Of a stretch of DNA of 64,000 nucleotides, positions 1-9,836 are shown one piece after another (the first letter of the stretch is position 1; each line of letters starts with the position of its first letter). The notes beneath the pieces are model-generated. The model was given only the letters and a program-made list of their open reading frames with translations, ran no database searches and was not told where the DNA came from. The position numbers were made by a program, and so were the translations under genes. The stretch is from Coptis chinensis. Its lineage: Eukaryota > Streptophyta > Magnoliopsida > Ranunculales > Ranunculaceae. The DNA lies in assembly GCA_015680905.1 (NCBI GenBank), contig CM027381.1, positions 69,615,501-69,679,500 of the forward strand. Direction: 5' to 3'.

Positions 1-1284
1 AATGAGAGGTTTACGAGGGGAATTCTATACTACGAGGTGAATGAAATTAACAAGTTATGAATAACGAAATGATACTGAATACTGAATGTGAATCTAGATA
101 AAGAATTAGAGGGGAATTGATTCCACCTCGAATCCAACTTAATCACCTAGCATAGATTGTTGTAATCCAATCCTTACGTTCTTACTGTAAGAATTGCTCG
201 TTCTAATCCCTAATTACATGACATTTCTACCAATTATAACTAGCATATGAGGTCGTTTACCCATTCTCATGGCGAAACACGGCATTCTAGAATGGAATAG
301 ACTCTACAACGATTCTACACTTATACAACTAAGTTTTCATCAAGGCTTCATCAACCCCTCTAATGGAGGTTTAGCCTTGATTCATCAACCCATCATTTCC
401 CATATTATTATAACTAAACATCATATCAAAATTCTAACTTGACTAATTTAACTAACAATACTTCAATCTAATTTAACAACTCAGAAATGATAATCAACAA
501 GAATTAAAACTAGATCTATAATTTGAAATGACAAAATTGAAATTTAACAAATAGCTATTTTATTTATCAAACTAATTAAGAACAATGATTCTAAGAGTTT
601 AATCTAAAACAAGAATTGAATTTAAACTAAACTTAATTTAATTAATGAAAACTAGATCTAGAATTATCTATTGTTTTAGGTTTAACTAGCTACCATTAAC
701 TATCTACCATTAACAAAGAGCTAAGCTTTGGTTTTTATATGTTCAGATCTAAAAATCGTGCATGGGCTTGGATCCATATTTCGGGCCAGAGAATCAGGCC
801 CAAAACCCAATACTTTCAGTCCAAAAAGGCCTCTTCAGCTGTAGTTGACTTCGACAGACTTTTCGTCCACTTTTACTCTTCTGATTGGGTCAAGGCTTAG
901 ACCATTGGAAAGCTCTTTCCGATCCGGTCATTTTGACATAAGGTAGGCCCAATTCCGAGGTCTGAGTCCAAAGATACGGCCTTCAGAAGTTTTGCTGATT
1001 TTGAGTGTTGTTTCTGCCTGCGTTGACTTTGACTTTTCAGCTTTTACCGGCTTTAGAAAGGCTTTGTCTTCTTGAATCTTGGCCTTTAATCACCGAACTC
1101 CTTAGCAACCAACCATTGCTCCTTTATCTCATCAAAGTGGCATATTTCTGCACATAATTGACTTTGAAGCCTGAAACGCATAAAAACACATAATAAGTAT
1201 TAACTCTTAATTATTACTCACATAATTGGTCTAAAAGTATGACTGTTTCTGGGGTTAAAACTACAGTTTTTTGGGCTCTTATCA
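1..1284 (-). repeat. 3' LTR of Athila A, partial
   Basis: Near-identical to 12432-13713. It ends with TTATCA beside the polypurine tract. A TATA-like box (minus strand ATATAAAAACC) lies at about 730-740. No coding content is visible. Confidence 0.95.
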
Positions 1285-1300
1285 AACCACCCCAAATAGC
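1285..1300 (-). other. Terminal polypurine tract of Athila A
   Basis: On the minus strand this reads GCTATTTGGGGTGGTT and abuts the LTR start TGATAAGAG. It is preceded by a conserved TTGAGGACAAGC motif. Polypurine tracts prime plus-strand DNA synthesis in this family. Confidence 0.85.
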
Positions 1301-2796
1301 ATTTTGCTTGTCCTCAAGCAAATATAAGAAATTAGAATAAGTGACCAAAATGGAGTTCTAACTACTCTCGTTTAAGCTAAGTCGCGATTGCATTGACCAT
1401 ATCTGACAAGGCTTTAAACCACTAGGAATTCCCTAGTGGACGAGTTATAGCCTCGTGAGAGTTTTCCAGTGAAGGTACTCATAAACTTCATCTATACTAC
1501 AACGACTAAGAAATAAAACTATTGTTTCCTCATTCATGTCTCGACTATCTATACATCTCACTAGCAATTGAATAAGAATAACCAAGTCAAAAATCTAAAC
1601 TAATATATGCATAATAATCAATCATCTATGATACAAATATATATACTATGAGTAATACTATGAAATGCATAGCAGGTTCGTTTATAAAAACTCGGAATAA
1701 CGTCCTTAAGTAGGTCCTCACATAAATGTCAAGACAAAAACCACTCTGATTTTTCCGCTCAAGTTTAAGCTACTCCGATTAATGCGAAGTGGGCACACTT
1801 TACCTTAAATCTCAATGACAACAAAGGAAGCCGGAGTCGATCAAACACATCTGCCACTTACTATCACACTAACCTATTCCTAATTGAGCTAGAGGTCTTT
1901 ATTAGGTGTCATGGGATTAGGAGATGGTTTAAGAAGGAAGGAAATGAATATTCAAAAGGACAAGTCTGAGATAGTAGAGTCTTCATATTATGTAACTTAG
2001 AGAAAATCTTGTTATTTACTTTTGCTTCTACACTTTGTTTCCATCCTTAGCCATATTTTCTTTTCTTTTTCTTTGGCTTTTAACTCCTTTTATTCTATTT
2101 TTTCGGAGTTTTTATTTTATTTCTATTTTTATTTTTCTTTTCTTTGGATGGAAACTTCTTTTCTTTATTTTCTGAAGCAATTAACTAACTTTTGTTTACA
2201 CCGGTTTTTCTCTTCTTCTTTCTTCCTCATTCTATTCTCAGACTTATTCTAGATTAGGTAGGTTGTTTTTTTTTTTTTTTTTTTTTTTTTATTTTTTATT
2301 ATTATTTTTTTTATTTTGTTTTGTTTTTGTAACAGGGTAAATGATTTGTGGGTTATGAAAGGCTAAAGAAAGGCTCGGAGAGGGGCTTACTAGCGAAAAA
2401 TAATTCATAGGTTTGAATTTACTGGTTATATCGATCCAAAGAGGGCCTAAATTCTCGCTTAGGATATGGCATAGTGATCAAGCAAGTGGGCGTGTGATTT
2501 CTCTATCCGGATTTTACTCTCCCTTGTGTCATTTCTCAAATGTTTAAACATATAAGGCTTTAGGCTATATTCTCACAGGATTTGTAGAATAAGTACTCTA
2601 GCCTAGATTTGAAACTTATTCGCTAACATTATAGATACTCATGTAATATATTTATAGATAGATGCAAAGATTATTACCTACATATTAACCTAAGTTTCTA
2701 ACAATTATTCTGATGCAAAATTTCGTGAGACTTCTAGATTGTTAAGAGCATAGAGAAAGAAAACAATACCAATATTCCTAAGTGTATAGCATAAAC

Positions 2797-2830
<34 letters not shown>

Positions 2831-3271
2831 TTTTAAATTATTAACTTGAAAACAAATGCATGTTATACATATATATATCCTAACAGATGCCTTAATTACA
2901 CGTGTTTCTATGCCTCCCCCCCCCCCCCCAAACAAGAAGCATGCTTTGTCCTCAAAGCATTTAAATAAAGACGGTAGAAAAAAATACCATGAAAACGCGT
3001 GAAATTCGGGAACATCACGTAAAACAAGGTTAGAACATACTAATATAGAGAAAATAAAAATCTTGACGAACTCTATAAGAGTTCCACCCATTATGGGGTT
3101 AATGAAATTAAATTGCTTGAGACATAAGCGCATAATAACAAAACTAAAACTTACCTTATCTCCCACTTAAGCATCCTCCTCCTCATTAAAGAGATGAGGT
3201 TCCTTCGCATCCCCGCCACCCATTATAACTTGCCAAGCTTGCCGCCATTTATCATCTACTAATGCTAACCT
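1301..3271 (-). other. 3' non-coding region of Athila A
   Basis: AT-rich sequence without a supported gene. It holds low-complexity T/A tracts around 2040-2330, a (TA)n microsatellite at about 2803-2830 and a polypurine module at 2914-2936 (C-run on the plus strand). The same non-coding region occurs on the plus strand at 38.45-40.14 kb and 41.0-44.09 kb, including a shared segment around 1420-1480 about cut-off tails of CTCGTGAGAGTTTTC. The reading frame at 2022-2252 is low-complexity and not a gene. Confidence 0.75.
2914..2936 (-). other. Internal polypurine module of Athila A (third)
   Basis: Minus strand CTTGTTTGGGGG followed by a G-run, preceded by TTTGAGGACAAAGC. It resembles the terminal tract and lies about 340 bp beyond the end of the 3272-3961 ORF. 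Confidence 0.6.
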
Positions 3272-3961
3272 TTAAGTTATTATGTCCGACGATGGGATGT
3301 ACGGGGCGACCAAATGAGGCTGCACCTGCCATCCCGGCCAAGTCATTATTCGCAATGAACGAACCACCCAATTGGTGGGTCTCATGACTTCAACCCTTTT
3401 CCAATCTGTGAATTGTGCACAGAATACATGTAAACAACTACGCATGATGCGGCTTACCAAAACAGGCATAAGAAGATACTTACGCCTCATGCTTTGGGCT
3501 CTCTTAAGACTAGCGACTAAAACTCGGGGAATGTCATATCGGCGACGTCCCTCAGCTAAAGCAAGGAAAATGTCACCAGCAGTACTGTTTGCAGAAATGA
3601 ACTGCCATTCCCCTAAAATATTCATCAGGATGAATAACATGGTGGTGCCTACGTTTAGGGAAAGGCTACCGAGGGCAATGCTATATCGCCCCTGGTCCAT
3701 TACTCGAAATACCCCTCCCCTATAATACTCATGGAAATATGTATAATCATAAAGGTATGCATTATCGGTCATATATGCCCATGTGTGAACAGGATCAGGT
3801 ATTGGTAATCCTGAAACTAAAGCGACCACATTTTTATTGAATTCTAGTGTCGTGTCATCGACTAAGACGGAGAATTCTTGTTCTCCATCCTGATTACAAT
3901 AGAATTTAACGTGGTCGTAGAAATAAGCGATGAAGTCGTGGTGAATATGAATCGTCATCAC
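3272..3961 (-). pseudogene. Env-like second extra ORF of Athila A
   Basis: An uninterrupted 229-codon frame. Residues about 8-55 (HDFIAYFYDHVKFY, then EFNKNVVALVSGLP) follow the pattern of the plant transposon protein domain found in the post-pol ORF of Athila elements: a xxFYxx block, a short strand, then xxNxxVxxLLGLP. I infer the family from this pattern only. No signal peptide or clear membrane segment is visible, so calling it envelope is by position. Upstream on the same strand lie a TATA-like box (about 4403-4410), a GC-rich repeat block (4140-4300) and an ATG at 3981 followed after 16 bases by a consensus splice donor (GTAAGT). The ORF may therefore be a second exon. The next polypurine module lies downstream at 2914. 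Confidence 0.5.
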
Positions 3962-4139
3962 TTACCGATAGATGGCGCCATCCTAACTCAGGGGATCCCG
4001 TGGCCGGAACCAATGTCCATAGGTCTCCGGTTCCCAACACGTTTTCGAAAGACCTGTTCAGGTATGACTATAGGAGATGTCATCTCAACGACTCTTTGAA
4101 ACAGTTCAAAAATCACGGAATGATCCTCGAAAAATTGGA

Positions 4140-4300
4140 ATTTCCGTTTCACGGATGGCGGGATGGCGGTCGCTCGTGGGTTTTTGGAATTACAGTGTTT
4201 GGGCGAAGTCGTGCTTTCAAGGAGGGCGCTGGTCGCTCGAAAGTAAACTTTCTGAAAGTCTACAGTGTATGTCGCTCTTTACCGAGGCGCGCTCGTAAAT
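4140..4300 (-). repeat. GC-rich short repeats (internal copy)
   Basis: Plus-strand motifs such as GGCGGTCGCTCG, GGGCGCTGGTCGCTCG and TACAGTGT recur with irregular spacing. The same motif family occupies 11925-12110 in the 5' untranslated region of this element. It stands out from the AT-rich surroundings. Confidence 0.6.
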
Positions 4301-4399
4301 CTTGAAGCGAAAGTTTAGAGGAAAAAGAAGGAAAAGCTTGGAGTGAAAGGTGAGGGATGATGGTGGGGTGTAGTGTGGTTTGTTAGTGTAGAATGAAGG

Positions 4400-4412
4400 G
4401 AGTTTAAATAGG
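4400..4412 (-). promoter_or_regulatory. Candidate internal TATA box upstream of the env-like ORF
   Basis: Minus strand CCTATTTAAACTCCC, followed about 20-40 bp later by ACACTAACAAACC. It would start an RNA about 400 bp upstream of the ATG at 3981. This is sequence resemblance only. Confidence 0.35.
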
Positions 4413-4701
4413 TTCTGAGCTTCCAAAACGAATCGGCAAGTTGCCAAATTGTTTTAAGGCAATTTCTGGAAATAGAAAAATTCCAAACCCGAAAACGGAA
4501 ACAAACCATCTTCTTGATTTTCTAAAAATCCTGGTATCTTTTATACTGGATTTAGAATAGTAATTTCTGAACTCTCCTAGATTTCATGCTACCACCACAC
4601 ATAATCATAGATATGCCGATGTCGGCCAAATTCTCAACCTTTCCTCCAAGACAACTTTACAGCAGATGATCATATAACGAATTATGCTCGGTATAAATAT
4701 T

Positions 4702-4717
4702 ACCACCCCCAAACAAG
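4702..4717 (-). other. Internal polypurine module of Athila A (second)
   Basis: Minus strand CTTGTTTGGGGGTGGT, about 190 bp beyond the end of the 4901-6060 ORF. Nearly the same core as at 6763-6780. Confidence 0.6.
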
Positions 4718-4900
4718 TCGGGAAGGTGGGATTAATGATAAAAACAAGCAGAATTCGAAAATAACCAATTATATTAAAACTAAAATTTAAATCCAAACAA
4801 CATAAAACAAACACATTAATATCTAAATTTAACAACTGAATTAAAATTCAACTAATAAAAAACCATGAAATAACAGCGACCACAAACTAATGTTGAACAC

Positions 4901-6060
4901 CTAGTTATGTGATGAAGATGGACCCTGAGATGGAGATTGGTCCTGGGATGGAGAATAGCTTGAGCCATCTGTCTTTCGGCGACAACGCTCATGCCTCTCA
5001 GACTCGGCTGAAACAGAATCCTCCATGGGTGGAATGCGTCGTAGCATCTCTATTCGGAACAAACACTGTGCTTCCATCTCAGTCCTGAGTACTGCATACT
5101 CGGCTTGGTGATACTGGTGGATAGTCTCCATGTTAGACAAGATATCGTCCTGAACCCTTTCGAGCATTTCAAGTCTTGTCTGAAGGTTCGTTTGCTTATT
5201 TCAAACTACAATCTGTCTATCTCGGATATCTTCACAAATACCATAAACGCAACGCAAGCCAGTTTGCAACACTTGCATGCATTCTAAATTAGAACTACAA
5301 CTATCTAATGCATCGTCATCCAGACATGTCATATCCTCCCTTTCATCCTCCGACTCAACCACCTTTTCTTCGGACAACGGCCAAGTCTCTTGGATGCAAT
5401 CCGTATAGATACTTGCATTAGAATGCAATTTAATCTTAATAGGAGCAGATTTTGCGACAACTCTAAAGGAGAGCATGATCTTAGTGATCAATATGGGAAG
5501 AGGCGCCAAGCTCTTTCCCACTCCTCTAATCACATTAAAAATTAAATCGAGGATGCTGAAATTATACTTATTCATTTGCAAAATCCAGAGAACGTGCAGA
5601 CATTGCAGACCGATATCGCTGACTTTGTCTTTCCCGAGGACGTTCCTACCAATCCACTAAGCTACAGCCAGTTGATTGGTTCTCAGAGTTGATTGGCGGA
5701 CGCAATGAGATTTCAGATTGTATTCACCCTCCACGACAATATCTTTCATCAAAGCAGGAACTCCAGTATACTGGGATTCCTAAATGATCGTTTCTAGGTT
5801 GCTTTCAGGCGTAATTCCTAACAGCTCAGCCAACAACTGTCTCGTTACTTCCCTCCTCGTTCCTGCTACCTTAATGAAAATCTTATCCCCTCCATTCTCG
5901 CTTCTTATAAAACTGTTCTACCAAATCATAGTGATAGAACTCCTCGATCGAAAGTACCACAATCCGTTCAATCCCTCCTAATCATCTCTCCGTCAGTAAA
6001 ATGGCGAAAAGTCGGCGACAAAGAAACGTGCTCGGCAAAATTCTTCGTCGTAGCGTCATT
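4901..6060 (-). pseudogene. Env-like first extra ORF of Athila A, broken
   Basis: Reading frames 5201-5581 and 4901-5167 are consecutive on the minus strand and continue upstream to about 6060 through several stops and shifts. The upstream part carries a LVEQFYKKREWRG block and a TRQLLAELLG block, and the middle a run with VSDIGLQCLHVLW; together these match the plant transposon protein domain order seen in Athila post-pol ORFs. The C-terminus (about 4901-5100) is charged, then S/P/Q-rich, ending SSSHN. Function unknown; assignment is inferred from domain pattern and position after pol. It is followed at 4702-4717 by a polypurine module. Confidence 0.5.
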
Positions 6061-7152
6061 GAAGTTTTTGAAACAACCAATGGGTTATAGACGGTGGGGG
6101 AGGCGAGTTTGATGTAAAACAACCAAAGACACGGTGGTGGCGATGATGGGTACGGTGGTGGTTGAAGCTTGAATTGGTGGCTGTTTTCGGAGTTTTAAAA
6201 TTGTTGGGGTTGGTGGTGGTAATGGTTTGGAGAAGATTTGTGTTTGATTAAAATGGTTGGCGTGGGTGTAGTTAGGTTTTCCTTTCTTTTCTTTTTTCTT
6301 TTTTTCTTTTTTATTATTTTTTTTTTGGTGTTTAAGGTTGAAATTTTGTTAATGGCGGTGGTGGGTTGTTAGCGATAATCTTGTTAAATGGAAACAGAGG
6401 GCGTCTTGCCACCGGTCTTGTGGCGGGTTTGGTCCCCAAGCCCAATTTGAATCCCGAAATTTTCCGATTTTTCGTGCAATTTCAAATTCAATTTGCCGCT
6501 TCGTTACTGGCCCAATTTTGGCGAATGAGTTATGGAAATGATCAGTAGATAATTTCCAATCCAATGATCCATAAAACACTCAATTCCAACTATGGGTGAC
6601 GTATAAGAAGGTGGAAAAATGCCTCGAAGTACGTGTGTGACGTAAGTTATGCGAACGAAGGAAATCTAAGTTTTAGATAACGTCAACCCAAATGAACTAC
6701 AAGTAATGGGCCTAAGCAACACAAATGGAAAGTTCAAGCAATCCGGATGGAAAGACCGACTGCCCACCCCCAAACAAATTTCTAAACACAAAATTTGTTC
6801 TAACGTGGGTCATTTAAAGTCAGATTCCCAAGACTTGTTGGATTGCTATTTCTACGATTTAGAATTTTTTTTATTTTTTTATTAGTTTATTATAAGAAAA
6901 ACGAAAAACAATAAATACATAATTCACCCCATAGAGGAACATGACTCAAAAACCGAGAAAACATGCAAAAGTGGAAAATGTGAATTATGTTAACCGTGGA
7001 CTTAGGATCCGGTACTTACAACCACACACTCCATAGGGAGGGCCCGGTTACCTAAATGGTACACTTACCACTATATGGAAGTGAAAGGAAGTACACCAAA
7101 TGACAAAGGTCAATCCTCATAGACAGGGTCCTGTAAAAGGACTTCCTCTACA
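6061..7152 (-). other. Spacer between integrase and extra ORFs of Athila A
   Basis: No supported coding sequence. It contains T-rich tracts (about 6270-6330) and a polypurine module at 6763-6780 (minus strand AATTTGTTTGGGGGTGGG) about 375 bp after the integrase stop. The ORF at 6349-6579 has no recognisable domain. Confidence 0.6.
6763..6780 (-). other. Internal polypurine module of Athila A (first)
   Basis: Minus strand TTTGTTTGGGGGTGGGC, preceded by a GAACAAATTTTG stretch comparable to the GAGGACAA motif before the terminal tract. Confidence 0.55.
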
Positions 7153-8172
7153 TCAGGGGGAAGTTAAGTGAAAATGTTTTAACCGTTGACCATTAACTTG
7201 AAAGGTACTGTTGTCCGTGGGATTTACCAAGGTGATTGCCCCGTAAGGGGTGACTTCAGTAACCAGAAAAGGACCAGACCAACGGGTTTTTAGTTTCCCT
7301 GGAAAAATATGTAGATGGGAGTTGTAAAGCAAGACCTTTTGACCGACCACAAACTCTTTACGCAAGATTTGCTTATCATGAACACGTTTCATGTTAGCTT
7401 TATAATCCTTCGCAAGATCGTAAGAATCGCTACGGATTTCTTCAAGCTCATTCAATTGCAACTTGCGTTTGACACCTACCTCATCAATATTGAAGTTAAG
7501 GCTTTTTATAGCCCACAGAGCACGGTGCTCTAATTCAATGGGCAAATGACATGGTTTCCCAAATACAAGTCTAAAGGGAGACATACCTATAGGAGTTTTG
7601 AAAGCAGTTCTATACGCCCATAAGGCATCCGATAGACTCTTAGACCAGTCTTTCCTATCAGGGTTTACAGTTGTTTCTAAAATCTTTTTGATTTCCCTAT
7701 TAAAAACTTCTACTTGTCCGCTAGTTTGTGGATGATAAGGAGTTGCTACTTTGTGTGTAACTCTATACTTTTTCACTAGGGATGCAACAACTCTGTTGCA
7801 AAAATGTGTTCCACCATCACTAATGATGGCTTTAGGAATGCCAAACCGACAGAAAATATATTCTTTAATAAAAAATACAATGGTCTTATGGTCATTGCTA
7901 CGGCAAGCTAGGGCCTCTATCCATTTAGACACGTAGTCCACGGCAACTAGAATATAAATGAAACCGTGGGAAACAGGGAAGGGACCCATGAAATCAATGC
8001 CCCAAACGTCAAAAATTTCTACTATCAAGATTGGATTTAATGGCATCATATTATGCTTCGTGATTCGCCCAAGTTGTTTGCAACGAATACACGTCTTGCA
8101 ATGCACTTGGGCATCCTTAAAAAGGGTAGGCCAATAAAATCCACATTGAAGAACTTTAGCGGCTGTTTTCAT
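7153..8172 (-). pseudogene. Integrase of Athila A (core intact, zinc-binding part cut)
   Basis: A 339-codon open frame for the retroviral-type integrase, which inserts element DNA into the host chromosome. The N-terminus retains the two cysteines (HCKTCIRC, residues about 29-36), but the two upstream histidines of the HHCC zinc-binding domain have been removed by the deletion at 8173-8190. The catalytic core is complete: D in WGIDFMGPF (about residue 60), D in IISDGGTHF (about 120) and E in SGQVEVFN, with the last two separated by 35 residues as in the DD35E family. The C-terminal domain ends near LKTRWSGPF and [10 protein letters not shown]. The apparent ATG is only an internal methionine of the original polyprotein. 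RNase H, which should precede it, is absent. Confidence 0.9.
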
Positions 8173-9181
8173 CCCACTAAAATATGAAGACTTCCATAAA
8201 GCGCTCTACCATGTCACTAAATATATGAAGCATACACCGCTGGAAGGTACCAGGAGCATTACAAAGGCCAAAAGGCATTCGTTTATATGCATACGTTCCA
8301 AAGGCACATGTGAAGGTAGTCTTTTCTTGGTCATCAATATCAATAATAATCTGAAAATAGCCTGAGTAGCCATCCAGAAAACAATAAAAAGCATGACCAG
8401 CGAGGCGTTCGAGCATTTGATCTATAAAAGGTAACGGAAAGTGATCCTTCCTTGTTATAGCATTTAAACGTCTGTAATCAATACAGATTCTCCATTTCAT
8501 AGGACCTTGTGTGACAACATAATCACCCTTTCAGTTACGTACCATGGTAACTCCCGATTTCTTAGGAACTACATGAATGGGGCTTACCCATTCGCTATCA
8601 GCGATTGGGTATATGATACCCGCATCGAGTAATCGTAAAGACTTCTTCCCTAACCACCTCTTTCATGGCGGGGGTTCAAGCGATCTTTGAGGTTCGCGAG
8701 TCTTCTTGGCGTTATCCTCCAAATGGATACGATGAGTGCAAACATTAGGGTCAATTCTCTTAATGTCGGCTAGGGACCAACCAATCGCAGACCGATGTTC
8801 CCTAATCACCCGGATTAAACGTGTCTCTTCATTCTTAGATAACAGAGAAGATATAATTACCGGATGGCTACCATCTGGATCAAGTTGAATATATTTTAAC
8901 TCCGGGGGAAGAGGTTTAAGCACTGGGGTGGAAGGAAAATCAATAGATGTTTCATCAAGGTCCTCATTTTGCATAATGAATACTTGCTTAGGTAGCAAGT
9001 CTTCATACTCAGTATATGGAGCAACCGAAGGGTCTACAATTGGTGTGGACTCAAGGATGGTGTTGACTTCCTCTAAGTAGGAGTCATTTACAAAATCTGA
9101 AGTTCCCAAAGAAAGGAATCTGTACATATTATTTTCGGGAAACATGTTGTTAAAATAATCTTGAGCTAAGCTCTCGATCAT
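8173..9181 (-). pseudogene. Reverse transcriptase of Athila A, truncated before the catalytic motif
   Basis: The frame 8663-9181 (pre-RT linker ending in the conserved IGWSLADI and HRIHLE blocks) and 8177-8500 (RT palm) are in one frame, separated by stops near 8660 and 8530. A short stretch between about 8620 and 8690 is readable in a neighbouring frame, so two compensating indels are likely. Recognisable RT blocks are WRICIDYRRLN, DGYSGYFQI, KTTFTCAFGTYAY and RMPFGLCNAPGTFQRCM. The sequence stops at MEVFI, immediately before the xMDD catalytic motif, and then joins integrase sequence. The rest of RT and all RNase H are missing, so the enzyme is dead. Confidence 0.9.
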
Positions 9182-9182
9182 G

Positions 9183-9836
9183 CTAACCTCCCCATCTATA
9201 GATCGAATCCGTAATCTGTTTCATCATTTTAAAAACATTTACTTCAACAGTAAGATGGCCAAAAGATAAGGACATCTTACCATCGCGGCAATTTATAAGC
9301 GCGTTGGCAGTTGCCAAGAAGGGGTGCCCTAAGATGATCGGTACAGAGTCGTTAGCGATTTTTGTATCGAGGATAACAAAATAAGCAGGATAGTAGAAAT
9401 CCTGAACCTTAACAAGCATGTTTTCTACTACACCCTTAGGAAACTTAATTGACCTGTCTGCTAATTGCAACGTTATTTTTATAGGTTGCATTTCATGTAG
9501 ACCTATTTGTTTATACAAATAATACGGGAGTAAGTTAACACTCGCCCCCAGGTCTAATAAAGCGGTCGTCGTATGGGAATCTCCTAAGGTGCATTTTATT
9601 GTAGGACGACCATGGTCCTTGTACTTAACAATTCCATTATTTTCGGATAAAGTTGGGAACTGTTCAGTTAGAAAGGCGTCTTTAGGTATGTTTGTCTTAC
9701 GCCTAGTAGTGCACAACTCCTTAAGAAACTTAGAGTGATTAGGTAGCTTTTTAATAGCTTCGAGAAAAGGAAGGTTTATCGTTAGATTTTTGAAAACGTT
9801 CCTAATCTCCTCAAAGTTTGTATCCCTGGTTAGCAT
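9183..9836 (-). pseudogene. Aspartic protease region of Athila A
   Basis: Open frame with the retropepsin active site in the Athila form LLDLGASVNLLP (about residues 93-104) and the later VPIILGHPFLATANALI block (ILG flap-distal motif). The protease would cut the Gag-Pol polyprotein. The frame is continuous with the gag frame upstream apart from in-frame stops near 9909 and 10242. A one-base shift at the end (GGGGAGG run near 9185) separates it from the RT frame. Confidence 0.88.

Larger units (their letters stand above)
3962..4900 (-). other. Leader region between the two extra ORFs, with TATA-like box
   Basis: No ORF is supported here. On the minus strand it holds, in order, a polypurine module (4702-4717), a TATTTAAA box (about 4403-4410) followed by a C/A-rich stretch suitable for a transcription start, and a GC-rich repeat block (4140-4300). 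ORFs drawn in this stretch on either strand look like chance frames. Confidence 0.5.

Noticed and set aside
2022..2252. 76-codon plus-strand ORF
   Set aside because: F/S/L-only low-complexity translation of a T-rich tract in the Athila 3' region.
3372..3725. 117-codon plus-strand ORF
   Set aside because: Shadow of the minus-strand extra ORF at 3272-3961, which has the domain pattern.
6349..6579. Minus-strand ORF after integrase
   Set aside because: No domain, low conservation signs, in spacer of Athila A.
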